This document shows positions 18,967-30,347 of a stretch of 64,000 nt of DNA, in pieces. The notes under the pieces were generated by a model. The model had not been told where the DNA came from. It saw only the letters and a program-made list of their open reading frames with translations, and did not search any database. Origin of the DNA: Tricholoma matsutake (Eukaryota; Basidiomycota; Agaricomycetes; Agaricales; Tricholomataceae). Where the stretch lies: the NCBI GenBank assembly GCA_026075535.2, contig AP026547.1, forward strand, positions 7,130,001 through 7,194,000. The letters are read 5' to 3'. The position numbers and the translations under genes are program-made. Position 1 is the first letter of the stretch; each line of letters starts with the position of its first letter.

Positions 18967-21588
18967 TCAGAAATCACCATCCTCTTCCTCGTCCCAATCT
19001 ACATTCTCCATAGCCGCCTCGCCTTCATCATAAAGGTCATTCAATCCCGTCAAAGCAGGCAAGTATTCAGGGTCGTTGAATGCCTTGAGCAACATCTCGA
19101 AACCATCTTTCTCATACGCTTGCAATACCTAACGTAAAGCATGCATACAAGCAAATCACGTCCTGTAGGTGAGATACACACGCACCGTCTCACTGCATCC
19201 AGTACACTTGTCATACGCCGCGCCTACAATTTGCATATTCCGGAATTGGGCTAGGAAACCTCGCAGCTGGTGCGGTACAAGACCCAGGACACTTCCACTA
19301 GCATCAGGGGAATTGTTACTCAGATCTTCGTTGGGAGGTGGAGCTGCCGCATGTATCCTGGAAATTCATCGTACAGATTCAGATTGCATAAAAGGCAATG
19401 AACTAACCCATCCGGGTGTTGCAGGAGCGAAGCGAGCAGCTCGACGGCAGTTGAGGAGGCTATAGACGCCAAGCCTGGTCTTGTAACTGTGCACATCTGA
19501 TCGAGAGTGCGATCTGTCAAGGACTGGGTGTATGTTAGGGTGCAGTTCCGCTAGACGCAGATTACGCGGGTATGCTCACGTCTGAGGGCGCGACGATATC
19601 GTTACAGTAGTAACATCCGAGTCTTGCGCCGTTGGGAGGTGTAGAGCTGGCACGTGCACCGTGACGCATTACTAGGAACGTATCGAAGCCTAACGCGGCA
19701 TTCATGACGATCTGACAGTACATTAGCTGCCTAGTAGAAGAAACAAAGGATAAACTATAAATGACATGTACCTTGCCCTTTGCGGCGCCAATGACAGTAG
19801 GCAGCCAACGACTCTCTCGTGAATCCATCAGGAGAAATACAGCATCATGTTCAGCAATCAGCTTTTCGATCTTTTCTACATCCGCTTTGGTTTGTGCGAT
19901 GGATGCTGGCAAGTTTGGGATGGGATGTCCGGGCATGGGAATTGACAGCATGTAGCCCGAGGAGTTCTGTTGTTGGTAGTGAGATAAAAGGGAAGAATAA
20001 GTATAACAGACATACTACACCGGGATAGATCTTCTTAAGTCTCGCAGCGGCACATTCTGCCTTTGGCTTCCCGCCATCGAGGCAATCCTCGAACTCGAAC
20101 AGAGGTTGGCGAACGGGATTGGAGAATGAGACATGTGATGAGTCAACAAAGGTAATCGTACGCACTCCCCACCCCTAGAAACGGTTGAATGATTTCCATC
20201 ATAACAAATATCAAGCGAGACAGACCATCAATGTCCTCGCTACGTAGCACCCAAGGGTTCCGGCGCCAAGGAGAAGGCACTTTGTGCTCGATATCTTTTC
20301 TAAATCGAGAGACGGGAGGATCCGCCACCGCATCAACTTTAGGTTGAGATCAACAGCCTGATTAGCAAGTCTGAAGTTTTATCAGAGTATTTCATTATAA
20401 AGTAGTATAGTACTACCTTGTGGGATCCATCATGGGGGCCAGATCTGCCAGACGTGGCCCAAGCTTGCCTTGCAGGTTCTTTTCCCATCCCACGGCAGCA
20501 GGTCGTCCAGTCTCGTTCGTCGCGCTGCCGCCGATCTGAAGGACACCAAAACGGCTCTTCCACGTCGAGTGTGAGATTTCGTAGTCTCTCCAACAGAGAA
20601 CACGAAGGGTCGATGTCGAGTCGGGATATAGAGCACGAAGGTATGCGAGGAGGTTTCGGAGAGGCCAGCCGGGATTTGTAGGGAGTGCTGAGGGATCTAC
20701 AAAGGCTATTGTTTGCTATTTGTAGGAGGCATGTGAGACGACGACTGGAATAAGAATAGATGAAACGAACAGAGGAGAGAGGTGTAGAAGCGAAAAAGGT
20801 TGAGTAGGATTCTACGAGTGAAATTGACGTTCCGTTCGGATCGTTGCGTACGAGAAAGAAGGGCAGGGAATTTGGGTATTCACGCAGTTGCGTATGGATT
20901 GATATAAGCTGTGTAGATACAGATTCAGGTGTCTATTGCTCTACCAACAACGCGTTCTACGCACGGAGTCTGGGGAAAATTCGGCGGTGGCGTCCTTCCA
21001 CCCGATTTCAGAAATTTCCCATGCAGGCTTGGAGACAAAGGCGGGGAAAGCAAACCAGTAATAGTACTTGTATTTCTTGAGATCGGCGAAGGTGAGCACA
21101 AGAAAGTGATTCAGTAGAGACGTGTCGCCCTTAGAGATTACATAGTCCCAGATCTACGGCGCGAAGAAGTTCAGCGTTAAGAGGATCGAGAGTGACTAGG
21201 ACGCGCCTTTGCAGCTTCTTCGTTGAATAACGCGGTCTTATCAGCAGCCTTGAATTCTTCGATGGTATTGTAATTCTTGAATATCCCAGATGTTGCGATC
21301 GATCCTGGCGATGGTCTGAGATACTATGATTTAGTGCAAAGTGGATGATCTTCGAGAGACAAACTTGAAGGCTTTGTCAAAGGACTCTGAACCAACGCTT
21401 AGGTTACATCCCAATGGGATCTCTTGGCCTGTTTCTCGGTCTCTAACTGATCGACCTGTTGAATAAGTTGCAGAGATGGGCAAAGCTTCATCTGATAGAC
21501 GAAGAACGTCGATCTTGATGTTGGTGAGTTCATGCCAGAACGATGGTTGTACGAGAGAAGAAAAAGGAGCAAATTGAACTACTGGCAT
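18967..21588 (-). CDS. ATG7: Autophagy-related protein 7, E1-like activating enzyme
   Basis: ATG7 adenylates the ubiquitin-like proteins Atg8 and Atg12, binds them as thioesters and hands them to Atg3 and Atg10 in the cytosol. It is essential for autophagosome formation. Twelve exons (minus strand) are 21588-21365, 21315-21207, 21153-20965, 20908-20771, 20715-20417, 20370-20226, 20174-20016, 19966-19772, 19711-19580, 19523-19408, 19357-19186 and 19128-18967. Together they give 2,040 nt, or 679 residues, with no stop. The N-terminus has [18 protein letters not shown] and the middle [10 protein letters not shown]. The ATP site GAGTLG is near residues 355-360 and the switch region has [13 protein letters not shown]. 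The active-site cysteine is in QMCTVTRPG (Cys541), and a CxxC pair (KCTGC) follows. The tail is acidic. All catalytic elements are intact. Length matches the family. Confidence 0.96.
21154..21206 (-). other. GC-AG intron of ATG7 (intron 2)
   Basis: The exon junction that restores the ATG7 frame needs donor GCGCGT and acceptor CCGTAG, 53 bp apart. All other introns of the gene start with GT. GC-AG introns are a known minor class; this one deviates further from the usual GCAAGT. Confidence 0.75.
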
Positions 21589-22952
21589 CGTTACGGTTCG
21601 AGTCTATAACGAATGAATTTAGTCAATTACATAATCATGCAGAAGTTCACCCCAAAATCCTTCGCTCACTGACTCACTGATCACCAATCTTCTACGCATC
21701 ATAATTATTCAACCCTCTCAGGAGTCAGTGGCCTACTGGCAGGCATGTGTTCAAGTTGTGCTGCATAAGCTCAAGAAGATGCAGCAGTCTTCTTTATTGC
21801 ATCATTGTGCATAGCATAGGCTTCAGGCAGCTTCAGGCTAGTCACATTCACTATGCTCGGAGTTCTTCAAGAACAATCGCATTATTTACCTTATAAGCAT
21901 AGGAGATTTATTGTGACATTAGTATATCATGGATCCAGAACAATGCAAGCAATTTATGGTTCGTGTCACTGCCATACTGGTCAATGTTGCCCAAGGGGGT
22001 GACAGGCCGCAAATTTTAGACATCATAATTTTTTTCAAGCAGCCATCCGGGACCCCCTTCCTTCTATATATGGTAGTTTCCCATCACGTGTCGGCCTATT
22101 TTGGCTAACTCCCCAGATCAAAATCATCAACCAGCCTGTCACATGCATGTCAAACTCGAGTCAATGAGTGGACGAGGTGTTTCGCGACCTGTGTGATCAA
22201 CTCCCTCAGTCATCACACCTTCAGTGTCTGCTACCTTGTGCACTGAAGGCTCTTCTGTAATTTTCCCATTCTTCCTCTCTTATCAGCTGGGTATTTACAC
22301 TTGATTTACTAGTAGTACACCAGTGCACCTATTCCTTATTTGGTAATCTCATGAAGGTGAGACAACCCCAATCAGATATTTTTGTTTGGCCTTGGTGAGC
22401 TTGCAAGGCAAACAGATCATGTGTCAGACTACCGCAACTGCAAACCATAACGAGAAACCTAAGAAAACTATATGTAGAAAACAAATAACAGGGGGCAGCA
22501 TCATGCAACTTGCAAACCAAAATTCCAACAATTTAAATACTTTGAAAGAATTGACAGGGTTTGGTGGTATTTCCAGTACAATGATGCCAATGCATTATTA
22601 TAATATACTATGGAAGGTCAGGAACAACACTGAATGTGGGCTGGAGGCCAAATCTGCTGCCGAATCTGCTGCATTGGGTGGGGAAATCAAGAGACAGAAC
22701 ATGTTTTGGAGCCAAATTTGCAGCTCTAGAGCACCCTAAACATGACCTGACCTTTCAAAACTTGGATATCAAATTTTTTTTAGTGGGTCCTCTGGACCCC
22801 CCCCCCACCTGATGTGTGGGATTTGGGTGCCAACACCCCCTTGATGTTGCCATACAGGCAACTATCATCTACAGTGCTTCCCAGTATGATCATATTCCAG
22901 GTAGATAAGCTACATTGTATCAAATAATATGGTCTATTGAATGTGCACATTG
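21589..22952. other. Upstream flank of ATG7 and unassigned sequence
   Basis: The first few hundred bases should hold the ATG7 promoter, but I see no clear TATA box. From about 21950 the sequence has the look of decayed repeat DNA, such as a C-run at 22798-22807. No gene is supported. Confidence 0.35.
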
Positions 22953-23181
22953 TATCAAGCTAGGGACTACTGTGGATGGACCCGGGTCCATCCGGGTGAA
23001 TATCCATGGATGACATACTAAAGTCCATGGATATGGGTGGCATCCATGGATCATCCATGGGTATCCATATGAATACTACTATTTTTTATGCTCTCAAATG
23101 CTCTAATATATGTACCATGGTCTATTAAAATGGTTTAGCAAGGTCAATTACCTGCTGGAGTGCCTTGTTGGCAGTTGGCAC

Positions 23182-23552
23182 TAATGTTGCCATGACTTCA
23201 AGTCGGACTTTTTGATTGCTGTATATCTCTGCAAGCACATCATTGTAGGATGTAAACTAATCGATGCAGGGTACATATTTATTACTGCTATCAACAAATC
23301 CAAAAATTATGTAAATCAGATCACTATATCTTGAGTTATTGACCAACTAAAATTCCAGCTTTTTGATGTACAAAGTCAGAATTTTAGTTGGTCAATAACT
23401 CAAGATATAGTGATCCAATTTACATAATTTTTGGATTTGTTGATAGCAGCAATAAATATGTACCCTGCATCGATTAGTTTACATCCTACAATGATGTGCT
23501 TGCAGAGATATACAGCAATCAAAAAGTCCGACTTGAAGTCATGGCAACACTA
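23182..23552. mobile_element. Fold-back MITE with 8-bp duplication
   Basis: This 371-bp near-perfect palindrome has ends TAATGTTGCCATGAC and GTCATGGCAACACTA. The duplication GTTGGCAC (23174-23181 and 23553-23560) is perfect. The 8-bp size and TAGTGTTGCC ends suggest hAT mobilisation. It is nested inside the hAT element at 22961-25533. Related fold-backs are at 43153, 44078 and 51674. Confidence 0.88.
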
Positions 23553-23696
23553 GTTGGCACACATGATGTTATCTATTATACTGAGTAAAATTTGTACTTA
23601 AGACTGCTTCTTTTAATCAGGAAATGGTTTTACACCAATAAATATTACTTTGAAATACATCTGAAATACCATAGGAATTTGTACAATTACAATTCA

Positions 23697-24095
23697 AGTT
23701 CTCCAAAACCTGGATTCCTCATCTGTCTCTTCTACCTCATCTTCCAACTCAGTCTCATCAACTTCTTTCTGAGGTCCCACCTGCTCTTCACTTCCCATTT
23801 GCTTCTGAACAATCTTAATGGTTTCTGAAAGTCCTGGATAGAGTGGAGTTTTGGCCCAAGATCCAACTGCAACTTGAGCCTTGAAGGTCTGTGGGCTGGT
23901 GTTATGCTGAAGGTGATTGATCTCAAGCCTTCCAACTGCGAATGCACGTTCAGCATCCACTAAAGAGTGTCCGAGTAGAAGCAAAAATGAGAATTATTAC
24001 ACTTACCTGGTGCTGAGCAAAAATCAAGCCCCATCTTTGCTAACCGAGGTTGCTGCTCAATGGCTTGATGCCAGTACTTCATGATTCCTCCAACC
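23697..24095 (-). pseudogene. hAT transposase C-terminal fragment, two exons
   Basis: On the minus strand an exon ending near 24007 has ...PRLAKMGLDFCSAP. It is joined across a 47-bp intron (23960-24006, donor GTAAGT, acceptor TTTAG) to VDAERAFAVGRLEINHLQHN and the rest of the hAT dimerisation domain. This is the conserved C-terminal end of hAT transposases (Ser/Asp-AERAFS-like core). The RNase-H-like catalytic part upstream is not recognisable and seems replaced by the satellite-like array at 24110-24775. The fragment ends in an acidic tail. It cannot encode an active enzyme. Confidence 0.75.
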
Positions 24096-24109
24096 TCCTT
24101 GATAGTAGG

Positions 24110-24775
24110 TCACATGACAGTCATTTTCAAACTCGGCATGAAAAGCAGGTCAGAATGGTGTATAACAACACTTTTCAAAAGTTTCCCTTCAACATACTTT
24201 AATATGACACTAAATATCCTGCCAGGATATCTTGATGATTCCATATTTCACACACCAATTGGATTTGATCATTCAATAAAAGTGTGAGAATGACAAAAAT
24301 ACAAGAGGTATATCTTGATGATGCCTTAATGGCTTTACTTGATCATTCAAAGAGAGTGCAAGAATGTCAAGAAAAAGCATGTGAAACTCAGATTAAAAAA
24401 ACTGGTCAAAATTGTATGTACCATCACTATGTTTTATATACAGTGTGTCACATGACTATGCAAGGGTGATTTTCAAACTCAGCTGAAAATTGCGGTCAGA
24501 ATGGTATATAACATCACTATGTTCCATATATGGTAGGTCACATGACTATGCAAGGTGATTTTCAAACTCAGCTGAAAATTGCGGTCAGAATGGTATATAA
24601 CATCACTATGTTCTATATATGGTAGGTCACATGATCAGACAGATATCATTTTCAAACTCAGCATAAAAATCCGGTCAGAATGGTATATAACATCACTATG
24701 TTCCATATATAGGTCACATCATATAGATGTCATTTTCAAACTCAGCACAAAAATCCTGTTATAACACCACTATGT
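24110..24775. repeat. Tandem array of about 110-bp units
   Basis: Five to six copies contain CAGAATGGTATATAACATCA, CACTATGTTCCATATATGGT and TTTTCAAACTCAGC. The unit is homologous to the fold-back block at 5318-5860. Confidence 0.75.
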
Positions 24776-25541
24776 GAGGGACTGTGAACTAAATTTAATC
24801 ACTAAGTCACCTGCAAGCTAGGACTTTGCTTGGACTCTGCTCGGATTTTGATCTGACTTTTGTCTTTACAACTCTGGAAAACTTTTTACTAGGACTCTGG
24901 GCAGAGTCCGAGGACTGTCCATGGACTCCATGCAGACAGCTAGGACTCTGCTCAGACTCTGGTAGGATTCTGCTCAGAGTCTATGGACAGCTAGGAGTCT
25001 GTGTGGAGTCTGTGCGGATTATGTGGGGGACAGTAAAGTACTGTCATTCCTTACCAAGACTATACTTGTGCTAGAGGGCCATTGTGTTGCATGGCAATTC
25101 CAAGTTCTGTAGGGGGCTGGGGGCTTTACCCGCTTAGAGCATACACTATTGCAGTGGCCAGCTGGCTTTGGCTTGGTTTTTGTAGAATCAGGGCCCCACT
25201 TCTGGCCATTCCATTTTGATCGATGTTCACAGGCAAAAAAGGGGAGGGGGGTTACTAAAGGGGCCTGGCAAGATCTGAAATGGATGAGAATCAAAATAGG
25301 CCACTTCAGCAATTACCGCACTAATAGATCAGATGAGACATCCAGCCACCTCAATCGACAATACCTCATCTCAATAAATTGAGAACTCGGAATTACTCAT
25401 TTATTTAAATTTAATAGTAACCATCCGTTCATCCATGGATATCACCCATGCAATATCCATATCCATATCCATCCATCCATATATCATATCCATGGATGGT
25501 CACCTGGATGATGGCCATCCATGGTAGTCCCTATATCAAGC

Positions 25542-25881
25542 ATCAGGAAAATGACATGTGCCTGGAAATGCTAGTGCCAGGCACCACCATTTCCCTGGTT
25601 TCCAGGTTGTCATCTGGGTTCATAAAAAGAAGTCCGATTCCAGCACAACATATCACACCAGATTACTCAAGTTTGCCAGCAGTTCCAATCACTCCAGACA
25701 AATATAAGATAGGAATAGTAACTTAATATTGAGAACAATACAATAATATGTCCAAGATATACTGCATACCTACATAAATCCCTGAATTTTACACTCCCTT
25801 CCTGGAGCAGGTGCACATCTGAGTGTGTTGGTCCTGCTCCTGTCATCCCTGACTGCTTGGTTGCTGCCGTTCTCATTCTCG
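25542..25881. other. Unassigned repeat-like sequence
   Basis: No gene is seen. Its right end is continuous with 27093 if the hAT-C element is removed, so both belong to one older repeat. Confidence 0.4.
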
Positions 25882-25889
25882 TTCTCCCC

Positions 25890-27084
25890 TAGGCTTTGGC
25901 ATGGGTAAACCCATGGGTACCCCAGCTTGTGGGTACGGTATGTTGCGGGTATCAGGGGTGCAGGTTAGTCCCGTGGGTCTGAGATACATAATATGCTAAT
26001 GGTATGCTACTCAACTCTACTGACTATAGTGGCCTGTAGTTGCCATTCTGAAGTAATGGATCAACACGAGCCTCTCATCTCACTGGGACCTTCAAACAAC
26101 ACCTAAATAGAGTCAGAATAAGTATAAGATCATATGAAATGAATGAGAACTCACTAAGATCTGGAATGCTTATATCAAGCCCCCCTATCCAACAAGATAG
26201 TGCTATTATGAACTAATGGATAGACACAGGCCTCTCGTCTTGTCGGGACAATTGAAGGACACTTAAGTAGAGTCAGAATAAGTAGCTATATCAGCATTGA
26301 TTTAAGGGACTGTATGTTAAATCAAACTAAATTCAGAATTTGCCATGCCTTGCTTATTTCAGCCAACACCTGCATCAGCACGTCAATGGTAGAGCAGCCA
26401 CACCATGTTGCCTTGCATTGCATGTTGGAAACATGTCCATAGTATTCTGCTTGACACCAGAGGGCAGTGGCAGCTGTACCTAGTCCCCCTTTTCTTTTAT
26501 AATCCATGTTTTCCTTATTTTGTATAGTATGAATTGGATTTGTAGCCTTGTAGGCCTTAAAGTGTATTGAAAAACAATGGATTGTACAGAAAACCTACAA
26601 CTAGTACAAGGTAATTTGTGTGGGGAGAATATTAGCAAGAAAAAACAGCTTCTGGCCTTGACTCATGCCCAGATGAGCAGGTTCTCGATGGTTTGATGAA
26701 CAGCGGTCATACTGCCCAATTCATGTGGAAGTGTGCATGGGCGATGTTTGCTATCAGACCCTGATGCCAAATAGCCGAAGGTGCCACTTAGTCATCCGAT
26801 CACCTTAAATTGTTCAACATAAGTGTAAGATCATACGAAACAGACAAGAACTCACTAAGATCTGAGATACTCATACCAACCCTGCCCAACAAAATAGTGC
26901 TATTGTGAACTAATGGTTAGATGTAGGCCTAAACTTACCATGATATAGAGCAACCAAAATCATAACTCATACAGGAGGCAAGTTAAGTGTGGGTCATGGG
27001 TAACATAAGTGTGACCCATACCCATACCCAGAGATACCTGTAGCCATGACCTGCATGGGTTACCCCAACCCATGCTATTGCCTA
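25890..27084. mobile_element. hAT-C: non-autonomous hAT-type element
   Basis: The ends are TAGGCTTTGGCATGGGT and, reversed, TAGGCAATAGCATGGGT. The flanking duplication TTCTCCCC is perfect (25882-25889 and 27085-27092). The 1,195-bp interior has no coding capacity. Its GCATGGGT subterminal motif links it to hAT-B at 46655. Confidence 0.85.
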
Positions 27085-27092
27085 TTCTCCCC

Positions 27093-27875
27093 TCCCTGTG
27101 GTGGTTTTCCTCTTCTGTGTCGTTGTCCTCTGCACCTTCCATCTATGTTCTGTGCTTGTCTCCCTTGATGTCCACTGCCACTGCTGTTTTTTTTTTTTTA
27201 ATCTATGTCCTTGTCCCCATCCCTGTCATTGTTGTTGTCCCCTGCACCATTGATGCTGTGCCCTCCTCGTCGTCGTCTTGAGGTGGTCCCTGCCCATTGT
27301 CCTTGATGTTGTTGTTGAGGTGCTCCATTGTGTGGCAGCAGTGGGTGGGTGCTGGGCATCATTGTCATTGTCATCAGTAGTTGAATTAGTACCTAGGAAA
27401 TTGGTTGGTATTGAGAAGATGAAACAAGAGAAGAAAAAAAAAACATACTATGATATGGCCTTGGGCTTATTTTCCTCATCGTATGGTGCCGTCTCCATCT
27501 CCTGCACCTTCCTCATGCACAGTTTTTGTCCTGCCCTTGTCACTGTCATCATTCGCCGCCACTACTGTTCTCATGTCATCCCCTGTTGTCGTCCCTGTCA
27601 TCATTGTCATCGCTCTCCTTGTTGATGCTGTACCCATGTCATCATTGTGTTGTGGTGGTCCCATTGTGCAGTGTTGTCATTGGGTTGTTGTCTTTGTCAT
27701 TTGGTCATTGTTTGCCTTGGTGTTGGTCATTGTTTGCCTTGGTGTTGGTCATTGTTTGCCTTGGTGTTGGTCTTAGCTGTCATCGTCAGATTAGTCCTGA
27801 AATTATTAGTTAGTAGCAATGAACAGAAATAAGACAAGAAATTTACTTGTGGCCCAAGAGATGTCAAGGACATCT
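27093..27875 (-). other. Hairpin-intron family remnant, GT-rich
   Basis: On the minus strand, TTGGGCCACAA is followed by an intron-like segment of 50 bp (27797-27846, donor GTAAAT, branch CTAACTAAT, acceptor TTTCAG). A second similar site, with donor GTATGT at about 27449, lies at 27390-27460. The rest is low-complexity GTTGTC sequence, including about three tandem copies of a 24-bp unit (TGGTCATTGTTTGCCTTGGT core) at 27700-27772. No gene is supported. Confidence 0.45.
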
Positions 27876-28299
27876 TGGAAGGGGACTAGGGAGTGCCCTG
27901 TGTGTTTTTTACATTTGTCCTATATTTTTCCTCACTTCATTTCCTCCTATTCTTCATTTTCTATGATTTTTCCTTATTTTATTACTGATTTCCCTTTCTA
28001 TCACATTTGTGAATGTTGACAGTTTTATATTTAGAGGCAGAGTACCCTTTCCGACATCTACCCCTTGGTGTGATGTAATTTGGTGGCCTTCATCTGCCTA
28101 TCTCTGCCTTTTCTATTTTTAGGCTATTATTTGATTTTTGCAATCTTCACATATACTGGGCATTGGCAAAGGGGTCCTTAGAGTTTTTTCTTTGGATCTC
28201 TCTTTGCTATGTGCACCTCCACTCCCTGTAATATGTACCATAATTTTAACTTCAGATTTCCCTTTGCTAGTCCACTAATTAAGTGGCTTCTAAGGTTGC
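27876..28299 (+). repeat. Decayed LTR of the gypsy-1 family
   Basis: The sequence follows the gypsy-1 LTR from its start (here TGGAAGGGGACTAGGG) to AAGGTTGC near its end, with an extra segment TCCACTAATTAAGTGG also present in the solo LTR at 54078. Its CG sites are mostly TG or CA. It lies in plus orientation, opposite to the adjacent pol remnant. Confidence 0.8.
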
Positions 28300-30347
28300 A
28301 TCGCCCCAATGCATTCGAAATAGCAACTGGTCAAAATCCATAACCTGAATGTGGCATGGTGCAGAAGTGTGTCATTGGTGGAATTCTTTGACTAGTCGCA
28401 GGGCATTTACATCAGATTCCTCAACCCATGAGTTCTCCTCATACCCATAGCCCTTCCAATGTACCAGATATTGGAGCTTCCCTCGGCACAACCTGCTATC
28501 CAGGATGGACTCAACCTCATACTGTGGTTCCCCTTCAATCACTGTAGGTGGTGGTGGTGGGTGTGAGCGATGTCCTGGGAATGGATCTGCTGGTGCTGGC
28601 AGTAGTTTGATGATGTGGAAGACAGGGTGGAGTCTGGACATGGATGCTGGTAGGCATAGACGGTAGGCATGTGTTCCAATGCACTTGACAATGGGGAATG
28701 GTCCAAGGAAATGGTGTGCAAGTTTCTTGGATGGATGGGTGGTAGAGATGTCACTGGAGTCAAGGTAAACTTGGTCACCAACCTTATACTTGGGTGTTGG
28801 CAAGTGGCGTTGGTTGTAAAAGTGTGCCATGTCATCCTTTGCCTTAACTAGGGCTGCCTTTGCCTCTTCCAAGCTATCCTTCATCTGCTCCATAAATTCA
28901 TTCACTGTCTCTAGCTGTGATGGTGCTTGGCAAGGTTGAAAGCCCATGCATGGGTGTCATTTAGTGTCCAGGAGGAAGGGAGTTTTCTGAGTGGATGCAT
29001 GGATGTGATTGTTGTATCTGAACTTGGCCATGGGGAGAAGATCCTCCCAGTCATCCTAACACTCATTGATGAAGATGTGGATGCACTGCTCCAGCTCCTG
29101 ATTGACCCATTTAGTCTGTCCATCAGTCTGTGGGTGATAGGTGGTAGAAGCGAGGAGTTTAATTCCTAGGAGATGGTACAGCTCTCGGGTGAACTCTGTG
29201 ATGAATTGAGGTCCTCAATCACAAAGGAAGGCACCAGGAAGTCCATGTAGCTTCCACACATGGTGAAGGTAGAGTTGGGCTGCACCCAATGCCATAATGG
29301 TAGTCTGAGTTGGAATAAAGTGAGCTTGTTTTCCCACTGAGTTGACTGTGCACATTACCGCATCAAACCCATAAGTCTACACTCACAACATCCCAACAAT
29401 TTTCTGGAACAGGAAGAGGGTGTAACTCACCAATGGGCTTGTGTTGAGAAACCTTGGTGTGTAAGCAAAGGTCACAAGTACAGCAGTACTGACCAATGAG
29501 TCGTGACATCTGTGGCCACCAATAATTCCATGAAACAAGCTCCAATGTCTTCCAGCATCCAGGGTGCCCTGCAATCTGTGAGTCATGGTGTTGAGATATG
29601 ATCCATTGTCGAAGGTGTGGGTCATTGGGAACATAGATGTGATCTCGGAAGTACAGCAGATCCTCCTTCTCAACCCACTCTGCAGCACATAGTGAAAGGG
29701 CTGACCCCTTCCTCAGTTCCTTGACAGCTGAGGTGACAACATCCTCATGTAAACCACTATGATTTGCATGATGAATGTCACATAGGCTGTCCCACTCCTC
29801 GCTCTGGGGAACAATGCCTTCCGATGCACAGACAGTAAACAGGTCTGGTTGCAACAGCACAATGCCTTGATTGTCGTCACTCCCATCCCCATGATCTGCA
29901 TGCCAAGAGAGGGCACTGGTTTTTCCTATGCTGTGACCTGGATGGTGGTGCAAGGAGAAATCGAACCTGGACAAATACAAGGACCAGTGAGCCTGATGAC
30001 AGTTCAATTTCTTGGCTGTCATGAAGTACTCGAGATTCTTGTGGTCTGTCCAAATCTCAACCTTGTGTTGGGCACCCTCAAGGAAGTGGTGCCATTCCTC
30101 AAGTGCATGCATTATCACCAACATCTCCTTGTCATGGATCTCATAGTTCTGCTCCACAGCACTAAGTCTTTTTGAGTAGAACACAACAGGACACTTCTGG
30201 TCCTCTGGAGACTGCTGGGACAATACAGTGCCCATTGCAAAGTCAGAACTGTCAGCTTCTACACAAAAAGGGGACAAGTCATCAGTAAAGGTAAGGATGG
30301 GAGCAGATGTGACCATCTCTTTAAGCCTCTCAAACACCTCCTGTTGT

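Larger units (their letters stand above)
22961..25533 (-). mobile_element. hAT-type element with transposase remnant
   Basis: It starts TAGGGACTAC and ends GTAGTCCCTA. A perfect 8-bp duplication TATCAAGC flanks it (22953-22960 and 25534-25541). The subterminal parts are rich in ATCCATGG. Inside are a hAT C-terminal dimerisation-domain fragment, a nested MITE and a satellite-like array. The 8-bp duplication and the domain agree on the hAT superfamily. Confidence 0.88.

Noticed and set aside
24110..24775. CRISPR-like array
   Set aside because: The 110-bp units are contiguous tandem copies without unique spacers, and the genome is eukaryotic.
27846..27876. Shared flank (GCCCAAGAGAT) of the LTRs at 27876 and 62979 as proof of a duplicated locus
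   Set aside because: The similarity covers only about 11 bases and the sequence beyond differs.
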